Origin: Actinomycetota bacterium | GTDB taxonomy: Bacteria; Actinomycetota; AC-67 | Direction of reading: 5' to 3' | Length of the DNA: 6,432 nt | Assembly (NCBI GenBank): GCA_005883175.1 | Contig: VAYV01000069.1 | Location: forward strand, 1 to 6,432 | Part shown: positions 1 through 5,849 of the stretch, one piece after another | How positions within the stretch are numbered: position 1 is the stretch's first letter | How the letters are laid out: each line of letters opens with the position of its first letter | Translations under genes and position numbers: made by a program | The notes under the pieces: generated by a model | Seen by the model: only the letters and a program-made list of their open reading frames with translations | Told to the model about the DNA's origin: nothing | Database searches by the model: none

Positions 1-1029
1 CCGGCGGTTCCACTCTGCGCGCGCAGCCGTCAGCGCGGCGGCCGCGTGGCCGTGATCCGCATCGTACGTGGCCTGCTCGAGGTCGAGGTTGACGCCGTTC
101 GCGCGCGCGAGGCGCTCCTCCACGGCGAGCAGCCCGGCTTCTTGCGTCGCGTCGGCCGGCCGGCCGGCAGCGGTGTAGACGTCTACGAGCTCGATCACGT
201 ATTGGGGGAGCGGCATGCGGTCGACCACCCCCGTGTACAAGCCGATCGCGCGCGCGTAGTCGCCGCGCGCGGCGGCAACCTTCGCGAGCCCTTCGCGCGC
301 GGGGACGTACGTCGGATCTTCTGCGGCTGCGTGCGCGTACGCCGCGTGCGCGCGCTCGAGGCGGCCGCTGTTGAACCACAGCTCGCCGAGCTGATAGCCG
401 GTCCACGCGGCATCGGTGGGGGACGACGCCGCTTGCAGGGCGAGGTTCATGTCGTCGATGGCGCCGGTGACGTCGCCTTGGAGCTCGCGCGCGTAGGAAG
501 CGCGCGCGTACGACGAAAGGTCGGGCCGGAGATCGATCATGCGCTGGAACGTGCGGAAAGCCTCCGAGTAGCGACCGAGCTCGATCAGGGCGTCGCCGGC
601 CACCCCGTACGCGCCCGCGTTGTACGGAGCTGCGCCGATGGCCTGCCGTCCCCACCGCAGCGCCGCGGCGAAGTCGTGCCGCGCCGCAGTAAGGGAGCTC
701 ATACCGATCAGCCCGCCGGCGTTCCCCGGCTTCAGCGACAGCGACCGTTCGAGCGCGCCTTCGGCTTTCGGGTAGAAGGACGGATCGCCCGTCCTGCGCG
801 CGATCTGCACGTACGCCAGCCCGAGCGCCGCCCAGGACTGCCAGTCGCGCGGTGCGCGCGCGAGACGCGCTTGAAGCGCAGCGAGAACCTGCGCCGGCGG
901 TGCGTCGACCGGAAGCGGAGCAGCTACCGTCACCGCGTCGGACTTCGCGCCCGACAAGAGTCCGATCCCACCGACGAGCAGCATCGCGACGGCGATCCCG
1001 ATCGCGATCCCGATCCGCTTGATCCTCAT
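1..1029 (-). CDS. Membrane-anchored TPR-repeat protein (3' end outside window)
   Basis: The visible 343 residues start at ATG (1027-1029) and stay open to the left edge, so the C-terminus is missing. Residues about 6-27 form a hydrophobic segment after the basic start MRIKR, which reads as an uncleaved anchor or signal peptide. An Ala/Pro-rich linker (about 31-46) follows, then repeated helix pairs of tetratricopeptide type. Recognisable repeat units include WQSWAALGLAYVQIA (about 63-77), AYGVAGDALIELGRYSEAF (140-158), AAWTGYQLGELWFNSGRLE (207-225) and AREGLAKVAAARGDYARAI (244-262). TPRs are protein-interaction scaffolds; no catalytic motif is seen. It lies 60 nt downstream of the DUF4331 gene on the same strand, so the two may be co-transcribed. 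The start is preceded by a modest GGGGGA Shine-Dalgarno. I infer an extracytoplasmic scaffold partner of the DUF4331 protein. The TPR call is strong; the specific function is unknown. Confidence 0.85.
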   Translation of the reverse strand, partial: MRIKRIGIAIGIAVAMLLVGGIGLLSGAKSDAVTVAAPLPVDAPPAQVLAALQARLARAPRDWQSWAALGLAYVQIARRTGDPSFYPKAEGALERSLSLKPGNAGGLIGMSSLTAARHDFAAALRWGRQAIGAAPYNAGAYGVAGDALIELGRYSEAFRTFQRMIDLRPDLSSYARASYARELQGDVTGAIDDMNLALQAASSPTDAAWTGYQLGELWFNSGRLERAHAAYAHAAAEDPTYVPAREGLAKVAAARGDYARAIGLYTGVVDRMPLPQYVIELVDVYTAAGRPADATQEAGLLAVEERLARANGVNLDLEQATYDADHGHAAAALTAARAEWNRR

Positions 1030-1047
1030 TGGTGTCCCCCGGGTGAT

Positions 1048-1081
1048 GAGCGCCCGGCGAGGGAAGCCTCGCCGGGCGCTC
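1048..1081 (-). terminator. Perfect 15-bp inverted repeat between the DUF4331 and TPR genes
   Basis: The arms are 1048-1062 and 1067-1081, perfectly complementary over 15 bp and almost all G/C, with a 4-nt loop (1063-1066, GAAG on the plus strand). The hairpin starts 8 nt after the DUF4331 stop codon and ends 18 nt before the TPR start codon. No T-rich run follows it on either strand, so it is not a textbook intrinsic terminator. It could act as a partial terminator, an mRNA 3'-end stabiliser for the upstream cistron, or an element setting the ratio of the two proteins. The structure is seen directly; the role is inferred. Confidence 0.5.
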
Positions 1082-1089
1082 GATCAGAT

Positions 1090-2610
1090 TCAGGCGGCGG
1101 CGTTCATCCGTCGCTTGCCGCTCTGGCCCGGGCCGCCCCTGCGGAGGGCCCAGCCGAGCAGTGCCAACAGTGCGACCGCGCCGGCGATGCCCGTGGCGAC
1201 CGGCCACGCGCCTGCGTTGTTCACGCGCTTCACGGTGGTCGCGGCGACCTGAGCGGCCGCCGGACCCGCGTGCGGAAGGGCGAGGTACGGGAACGACGTC
1301 TGGAAGGCCACGTCGTTCGCGTCGACGCCGTCGCCCAGCGTGTTCTTGCTCCCCGTGAGCGCACCTTCGACCACACGAAGCTCGACGTCCACGACGTCGT
1401 CGGTCAGCCGTCTGCCGTTCGGGAAGCCGGCGTTGTCGTTCGCGAGGACGCCGAGCCTGTTCGGCGTCGCCGAGGGCGGGATCGCCGTGTTGAGCCGCAG
1501 CTGCTCGCTCGGCTTAACGTTGGCCGGCTGGTTCAGGCTTTTGACGCCGGTCAGGAACACGGACACCAGGTCGCTACGCGGCGTCGCCGGGACCGGCAGC
1601 TTGTATACGCCGTTGATCAGGTGGGGAAGCTCCGGATCGGTCACGGCACCGAGGAACTGCGCGTCGTCCTTCGGCTGCGAGGCGTTGAAGTAGTCCTTCA
1701 GGCCCACAGGGACGACGACCTCGTTGACGAGCGGCATGCCCAGACGGGACACCTGCACGAAGGTCCCGTTCGACGACGCGTTCCCGGTCTTCGAGGTGAT
1801 CTGGACGCTCTGCCGTTCGGCGGTCGTCCAGACTCCGACGATCGGGTTCTTCGTCGCATCGCCCGATGCCGCGATAGCCGACGTCGGGACCTGGATGGCG
1901 ATCGCGTGGACGTTGAACCCCTTCAAGGAGTCGTTCCCGACTTCTTTCAGGTTCGCTCCGTAAAGGAGGTCGAACACGCGTAGGTCGAGGAAGAACGGGT
2001 CGTCCGCAGGGCCTGCGAACGTCTTCCCACCGGAGATCGTGTCGATCGCCTGGTTCCACAGCGAAGCATAGTTGGGCATCGATGCGGCACCGACGTTGGA
2101 CGGCGCGACGATCCCGTCACGCACGAGGGTCGTCGTACGCGTCCCCCGTATCTCCGTCAATGTGTAGTGCTGCGTGAAGTTCAGCGTCGCGTCGTTCAGC
2201 GACGAGACGGGACCGGTGTTGTACAGGAAGGTCTTCGGGTTCTTGTATTGGTTGCGGAAGACCCACCGGTAGATGATGTCCGGCTTCGCATCGCCGTTGT
2301 TGTCGATGTTGATGTCGTAACGGACGCCCGGTGCGAACGTGTAGAAGTTCGGACCGGCGTCGGATCCCTCGAACGGGATCCAGTTGCTGATGAGGGTGAC
2401 GCTCTTCGCGTTGTCTGGACTGACGAACGCGTAGAGGTCGGTTGCGTCGATCTGCGGGTCGGCCGACGTGAGCGGCGCTTCCCGGTGACTCGATGCGTGA
2501 CTCGCGACGGGACCGAGCCCGCCGAGCGGGCCGATCGCGACCCCCGCTGCGAGCGAGGCGGCGGCGATGATCCGCCAGCCTCGCCGTTTGAATCGGTACG
2601 TCCGTTCCAT
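1090..2610 (-). CDS. DUF4331 family exported protein with C-terminal membrane anchor
   Basis: This 506-residue protein has a basic N-terminus (about 1-12), a hydrophobic signal segment (13-36), and then SSHREAP (40-46), the typical opening of mature DUF4331 proteins. Further family-like stretches are DATDLYAFVSPD (55-66), GPNFYTF (86-92), an Asp/Asn-rich DNNGDAKPD (103-111) resembling a metal-binding loop, DDPFFLDLR (203-211), FNVHAIAIQVP (232-242), SRLGMPLVNEVVVP (288-301) and a late GRRLTDDVVDVELRV (399-413). Residues about 470-489 are a second hydrophobic helix followed by RR and a short basic tail, suggesting the globular domain is outside with a C-terminal anchor. The family's biochemical function is not established. 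ATG 2608-2610 is supported by a strong Shine-Dalgarno at 2621-2626. The gene is divergent from an ECF sigma gene and followed by a TPR gene, which suggests a shared surface role under that regulator. The family call is strong; the function is unknown. Confidence 0.9.
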   Translation of the reverse strand: MERTYRFKRRGWRIIAAASLAAGVAIGPLGGLGPVASHASSHREAPLTSADPQIDATDLYAFVSPDNAKSVTLISNWIPFEGSDAGPNFYTFAPGVRYDINIDNNGDAKPDIIYRWVFRNQYKNPKTFLYNTGPVSSLNDATLNFTQHYTLTEIRGTRTTTLVRDGIVAPSNVGAASMPNYASLWNQAIDTISGGKTFAGPADDPFFLDLRVFDLLYGANLKEVGNDSLKGFNVHAIAIQVPTSAIAASGDATKNPIVGVWTTAERQSVQITSKTGNASSNGTFVQVSRLGMPLVNEVVVPVGLKDYFNASQPKDDAQFLGAVTDPELPHLINGVYKLPVPATPRSDLVSVFLTGVKSLNQPANVKPSEQLRLNTAIPPSATPNRLGVLANDNAGFPNGRRLTDDVVDVELRVVEGALTGSKNTLGDGVDANDVAFQTSFPYLALPHAGPAAAQVAATTVKRVNNAGAWPVATGIAGAVALLALLGWALRRGGPGQSGKRRMNAAA

Positions 2611-2620
2611 GAGTTCGTCT

Positions 2621-2626
2621 CCCTCC
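2621..2626 (-). promoter_or_regulatory. Shine-Dalgarno of the DUF4331 gene
   Basis: On the minus strand this reads GGAGGG, ending about 10 nt before the ATG at 2610. It supports that start codon, which also gives a complete signal peptide. Confidence 0.7.
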
Positions 2627-2764
2627 GCGGCTCACACTGGGCCGCATCACTCAGCCGGCTGCCATCTATTCGCGCGTCCGCGGCCTTCGGTTCGGCCTCC
2701 GATCGAGATCCGTTGATCAGGGCCGGGCGAATGTGGTCGAACCGTCGTCGGGTCTGCTACGAAC

Positions 2765-2770
2765 AAGGAG
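2765..2770 (+). promoter_or_regulatory. Shine-Dalgarno AAGGAG leading to an out-of-frame GTG
   Basis: AAGGAG ends 7 nt before GTG at 2778-2780, a near-ideal start signal. That GTG is not in the frame of the sigma factor that follows, so this site matters for deciding how the sigma protein starts. A second purine-rich AAGGAGG lies at 2781-2787. Confidence 0.5.
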
Positions 2771-2845
2771 CGGAGGAGTGAAGGAGGTCGGAGCCGGTAC
2801 GCGTCGACGGCCGCCGGGCTGGCTTATCGCGTCATCGGTGATCCG

Positions 2846-3271
2846 GTGTTGGCCGAAGAGGTGGTTCAGGAAGTGTTCCTGTCGGTGTGGCGGTCGGCTT
2901 CGGCGTATGACGCCGCGCGCGGGAGTGTCCGCTCGTGGCTGCTGACGCAGGTCCACCACCGCGCCGTCGACGTGATCCGCCGCGAGGACGCCGAGCGTAG
3001 GCGTTCCCTGCGGCAGCCGGATCCGATCCCGGCCGACCCGACCGAGGACGTGGTCGAGGACGAGTGGTTGCGCGCGCGCCGTGCGGACATGCGTGTGGCG
3101 CTGCGGACGATCACCGATGATCAGCGTCAGGTATTGCAGCTCGCGTACTTCGACGGGCTTACGCAGTCGCAGGTGGCCGAGAAGCTCGGGATCCCTCTCG
3201 GCACCGTGAAATCGAGGACGCTCTCGGCGATGCTCAAGCTCCGAGAGGTCCTGAGCGGAGCCGATCGATGA
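2846..3271 (+). CDS. ECF sigma-70 factor (SigK-like), N-terminus uncertain
   Basis: This protein directs RNA polymerase to alternative promoters. From the first in-frame standard start, GTG 2846, it has 141 residues. Region 2 includes LAEEVVQEVFLSVW (2-15) and the DNA-melting/-10 part GSVRSWLLTQVHHRAVDVIRRE (26-47). An acidic linker (about 58-73) leads to region 4 with a helix-turn-helix, LTQSQVAEKLGIPLGTVKSR (105-124). Homology-like sequence extends upstream in the same frame (RYASTAAGLAYRVIGDP, from about 2795), but no ATG, GTG or TTG precedes it before the stop codon at 2714-2716; only a CTG (2819) does. Starting at 2846 would remove most of region 2.1, so the true gene probably starts upstream, perhaps at GTG 2778 with a frameshift, or the copy is damaged. 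The stop overlaps the anti-sigma start (ATGA, 3268-3271), implying translational coupling. Family call very sure, start unsure. Confidence 0.85.
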   Translation: MLAEEVVQEVFLSVWRSASAYDAARGSVRSWLLTQVHHRAVDVIRREDAERRRSLRQPDPIPADPTEDVVEDEWLRARRADMRVALRTITDDQRQVLQLAYFDGLTQSQVAEKLGIPLGTVKSRTLSAMLKLREVLSGADR

Positions 3272-3984
3272 ACGATCACGTCGAGATCCAAGAAGCGATC
3301 GCGGCGTATGTGACGCACTCGCTCGATCCAGAGGAGCGCCCGCGCACCGAGCACGAGCTGCTCGAGCATCTGCCCGGCTGTCCGTCGTGCACCGCGCTGC
3401 TGCGCGACCTCCGCGAGCTCGCCGGTGACCTCGCCCTGGTTCCCGAAGCCCGCAAGCTGTCCGATACCGGCGAAGCGAGGGTGATGACGACGGTCACCGG
3501 GACGCGCCCCGCAGGGGCTGCGCGCGCGCGTACGCTGTGGCCTCGCGCCGCCGCCGCCGTCGCAGCGGTCGCGCTCGCGTCGTCCGTAGCGGTCAACGTC
3601 GTCGTTGCGTCACGCTCGGGGCGCGCGGAGGATCGCGCGCGCCAGGCGATCGCGGCGATCGCGATCGCGGCCGACCCAAGCGCGCATCACGCCGTTTTGC
3701 AGGGCGCGCGCGGCTCGCTCGTCGCGAGCATCCTGCCGAACGGGACCGGCGTGTTCATCGCGCACGGTCTGGCGGCGCCGCCGAGCGGCTCCGTCTACGA
3801 GCTGTGGGTGGCGAAGGATGCTCGCTACATCCCGGTTCGCACGTTCTCACCGGATGCGGGGGACATCGTCCTTCCGTTCAACGTCGACGCGGGCGCGTAT
3901 GCATCCGTTGCCGTAACGGTGGAGCGCCACTACGTGACGCAGCCGACGCGTACGCCGGCTTATTCAGGCTCTCTCTCGACTTAA
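3268..3984 (+). CDS. Zinc-type anti-sigma factor with RskA-like C-terminal domain
   Basis: This is a 238-residue membrane regulator expected to hold the upstream ECF sigma factor inactive until a signal arrives. The N-terminal cytoplasmic part (about 1-90) carries the zinc-binding anti-sigma signature H-x3-C-x2-C at His34, Cys38 and Cys41. A single membrane helix spans about 93-114. The outer domain (about 120-238) contains LPNGTGVFIAHGLAAPPSG and VYELWV (about 156-181), typical of the anti-sigma-K factor RskA C-terminal domain. The ATG overlaps the sigma stop codon by ATGA, and GGAG at 3257-3260 sits 7 nt ahead of it, so the two are translated together. RskA-type proteins are known to be released by regulated membrane proteolysis, which is plausible here but not shown. 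No gene for the protease is in the window. Confidence 0.9.
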   Translation: MNDHVEIQEAIAAYVTHSLDPEERPRTEHELLEHLPGCPSCTALLRDLRELAGDLALVPEARKLSDTGEARVMTTVTGTRPAGAARARTLWPRAAAAVAAVALASSVAVNVVVASRSGRAEDRARQAIAAIAIAADPSAHHAVLQGARGSLVASILPNGTGVFIAHGLAAPPSGSVYELWVAKDARYIPVRTFSPDAGDIVLPFNVDAGAYASVAVTVERHYVTQPTRTPAYSGSLST

Positions 3985-4009
3985 GAGACGCGCACGTTCG
4001 TTCGGGCGG

Positions 4010-5749
4010 TCAGCAGGGCAGACCGAGCGTCTGGCAGATCGCCTTCAGCGGGTTGTCGGTGTAGGAGACGCCGCTCGGCGGTGCACCCGGCGGCGGCGTC
4101 CGGTTCACCGGAGCGGTCGGGATCGTGAGGAACGACGGCGCGCGCGCGTCGTGGTTGATAAAGAACGGGTCCGGTCCGGGCGCGGGCAAGGCGACGGCGG
4201 TGTCGCTCGAGGTGATCGTAAGCATCAGGCGGTTGCCGGGGTCGATCCGTTGGCTCGCGATCGACAGGGGGATGCGGACCGCCTGCGGCTTCGGACCGAG
4301 GCCGACCAGGCCGACACGTTCGTGGCTGAATTCGTGGCCCGAACCGTTCGGCATCAGCTCAACCAAGCCGATGTTGAGCTGTCCAAGACCGTGTCCTGTC
4401 GTGTTGGCGGAGGAGACGTAAACGGTGAGGGACGGCTCCCCCGTGATCTCGGTGAGTGTCGTGAACGGCGCCGTCGTGTACACGAGGCGTGAGTACGGCA
4501 ACGGGTTCGGGCTATCTACTTGAAGTGCCGTTCCGACGAACGGTTCGCTCGGCGTGCTGGTCCATAACGGAAGGTTGAGCAACTCGTCCGGCGCGCCGCC
4601 GGGCTTCTTCCCAAGCGTGCCACTTGCGAGGTAGAGCGTCTGGGTTGTCGACCCCGGGATCGGCCAGGCGCGCTCCAGCCGGAACCCATTGTTGGCCCAC
4701 TCCTGAGCGATCGCGACCTTGGCCGCGCGCAGTGCCGGCCCCCCGGCGATCTGGTGCGTGATCCACGTGAAGACGTCGCCCACCAGCGCCGTGTTGCCGC
4801 CGACGTCGCCGTGGCCGTCGTTCGACATCGTCAAACGGACGTCTTTGCCGTACATAACGTCCTGCGGGTCGTGCGCGCGCGCTTGAAGCTGCTCGTATGC
4901 GGCGACCACGTAGCGCGCGGGAACGAGCCGGTCGTAGAACGAGGTAACGGCGTACACGGGGACGTCGACGCGGTTCATGCGGTGCGCGACGTCGACGAAG
5001 GCGCCGGCGATCGGGCCCATCCGTCCGGTCGTCGGGCAGGTCGCGAGCGCCTGTGCGAAGGCCGGATTCATCCGCGTCTCCACCCACGCCTCGATGAGGA
5101 ACGTCGAGCAGGTCGTCTCACCGATGTATCCCGTCGGCCCCTGCATGGGCACGATCGCGTCGATCCAGCGGCCGCCCTTGTCGCAGGGGATGGTCGAGTC
5201 GTAGTGCGCGGCGCGCGCGGCGCCGCAGTTGTAGATCGCGGCGGTCCACGAGAGCCATCCGCCTTGGGAGATCCCGTAGAACGCGGTCTTCATCGGGCGC
5301 ACGTTCTTGTGCCACCACGCGAGGACGGCGGCTTGATCGGCGATGTCGTCGCGCCCGAGCATCTCGGCTTGGCCACCCGACGAGCCTTGCCCACGCACGT
5401 CGTAGCTCAAGACGTACAACCCTTTTCGAGCAGCCGTGAGCATGTCCGAGAACGTCAGCTCTTTCGAGAAGCCGAAGCCGTGCGCGATGACGACGCCCGC
5501 GCACTTTCCGACGCCGGGGCACGTGCTCGGGACCCACATCCGCGCGGCGATGTGCGTCGGGCTGCTCCAGCCGGGCGAACAGATGGCGAGCTCCTCGTCG
5601 TGGAAGCCGAAGGTCTTGTCCTGTGCTTGGTACACGGGGTTCGCGGGGAGGCGCGGTGTCGGGACGCACGGCTCACCGCCGGCCGCGCGCGCGCCCATCG
5701 GTGCGAGCGCACACAGGACGACCAGGATCGCTAGCACGTGCCGCCGCAT
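4010..5749 (-). CDS. Secreted S15/CocE-type alpha/beta hydrolase (X-Pro dipeptidyl-peptidase-like)
   Basis: The 579-residue product starts at ATG 5747-5749. The frame is open further upstream to 6103, but that extension lacks a signal peptide and overlaps the opposite gene. Residues 1-22 form a signal peptide ending in ARA. The hydrolase domain has VVIAHGFGFSKE (86-97), SYDVRGQGSSGG (115-126) and the nucleophile elbow GISQGG with Ser161. The likely acid is Asp273 (SFYDRLVP) and the likely base is His313 (SNDGHGD). Residues about 345-545 look like the beta-rich C-terminal domain of the X-Pro peptidase/CocE family. A Pro/Gly-rich linker (about 549-561) leads to a short tail with Cys572 and a final Cys579. 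Ten cysteines follow the signal peptide, consistent with disulfides outside the cell. The family includes peptidases, esterases and acylases, so the substrate cannot be assigned. It converges on the anti-sigma gene with a 25-nt gap, where I see no strong terminator. Confidence 0.88.
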   Translation of the reverse strand: MRRHVLAILVVLCALAPMGARAAGGEPCVPTPRLPANPVYQAQDKTFGFHDEELAICSPGWSSPTHIAARMWVPSTCPGVGKCAGVVIAHGFGFSKELTFSDMLTAARKGLYVLSYDVRGQGSSGGQAEMLGRDDIADQAAVLAWWHKNVRPMKTAFYGISQGGWLSWTAAIYNCGAARAAHYDSTIPCDKGGRWIDAIVPMQGPTGYIGETTCSTFLIEAWVETRMNPAFAQALATCPTTGRMGPIAGAFVDVAHRMNRVDVPVYAVTSFYDRLVPARYVVAAYEQLQARAHDPQDVMYGKDVRLTMSNDGHGDVGGNTALVGDVFTWITHQIAGGPALRAAKVAIAQEWANNGFRLERAWPIPGSTTQTLYLASGTLGKKPGGAPDELLNLPLWTSTPSEPFVGTALQVDSPNPLPYSRLVYTTAPFTTLTEITGEPSLTVYVSSANTTGHGLGQLNIGLVELMPNGSGHEFSHERVGLVGLGPKPQAVRIPLSIASQRIDPGNRLMLTITSSDTAVALPAPGPDPFFINHDARAPSFLTIPTAPVNRTPPPGAPPSGVSYTDNPLKAICQTLGLPC

Positions 5750-5783
5750 GGGTCTCGTTTCGAGGCCGAACCGGTCTCCTCCT

Positions 5784-5810
5784 CCCGCGGAAGCGGGTGT
5801 TTCGACACCC
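5784..5810 (+). other. Two overlapping, mutually exclusive hairpins
   Basis: Hairpin A pairs CCCGC (5784-5788) with GCGGG (5793-5797) around a GGAA tetraloop. Hairpin B pairs GGGTGT (5795-5800) with ACACCC (5805-5810) around a TTCG tetraloop. They share GGG at 5795-5797, so both cannot form at full length. The position is 40-65 nt before the plus-strand ATG, so they would lie in its leader if transcription starts upstream. The structure is visible; any switch role is inference. Confidence 0.4.
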
Positions 5811-5828
5811 CGGCAGGACACCGGCAGG
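5805..5828 (+). repeat. Short tandem-like direct repeat
   Basis: ACACCCCGGCAGG (5805-5817) is followed at once by ACACCGGCAGG (5818-5828), the same unit with two C residues fewer. It could be a paired protein-binding site just upstream of the nucleosidase-like gene, or a simple local duplication. Confidence 0.45.
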
Positions 5829-5849
5829 CCGGGACGAATCTTTACGAGC

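Larger units (their letters stand above)
2611..2777. promoter_or_regulatory. Divergent intergenic region between DUF4331 and the sigma gene
   Basis: This is the only non-coding DNA between the two oppositely directed transcription units, so it must hold promoters for both unless transcription enters from outside. Two ECF-like arrangements can be picked out by eye. On the plus strand, AGATCC (2706-2711) lies 16 nt from CGAATG (2728-2733). On the minus strand, CGAACC (2695-2690) lies 17 nt from CGAATA (2672-2667). The similar CGAAT(A/G) elements on both strands would suit control by one ECF factor, but such short matches arise easily by chance. The function of the region is reasonable; the exact promoter positions are tentative. 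Confidence 0.4.
5750..5849. promoter_or_regulatory. Divergent leader/promoter region of hydrolase and nucleosidase-like genes
   Basis: These 100 nt separate two divergent genes and must supply both start regions. On the hydrolase strand a strong purine-rich Shine-Dalgarno-like run GGGAGGAGGAG (minus strand, about 5786-5776) lies about 26 nt before the ATG, too far for direct use. The stretch between contains GGCCTCG-AAA-CGAGACC (one mismatch), which if folded would bring the two within normal distance. The nucleosidase-like gene has no obvious Shine-Dalgarno before its ATG at 5850. No convincing -35/-10 pair is seen by eye. Confidence 0.4.

Noticed and set aside
988..1019. GATCCC/GATCGC short tandem pattern
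   Set aside because: It encodes the alternating Ile/Gly/Ala hydrophobic segment of the TPR protein and is explained by codon choice; a similar run at 3646-3670 encodes the Ala/Ile-rich segment after the anti-sigma membrane helix.
46..1983. Very long plus-strand open frame (645 codons) antisense to the TPR and DUF4331 genes
   Set aside because: Its product is Arg/Val/Asp-rich low-complexity sequence with no recognisable domain, it runs across two real minus-strand genes, and GC-rich codon use keeps antisense frames open.
2733..2945. Plus-strand 70-codon frame that includes the GTG at 2778
   Set aside because: Downstream of about 2800 it is out of frame with the clear sigma-factor sequence and has no domain of its own; it is kept only as evidence for a start problem.
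3964..4009. Possible terminator between the converging anti-sigma and hydrolase genes
   Set aside because: Only a weak 5-bp TCTCT/AGAGA pairing is visible, partly inside the anti-sigma coding end, with no T-run.
4754..5734. Long plus-strand open frame (326 codons) opposite the S15-like hydrolase
   Set aside because: It is a shadow of the hydrolase gene, with Arg/His/Asp-rich composition and no motif; the minus-strand protein has a signal peptide and a catalytic triad.
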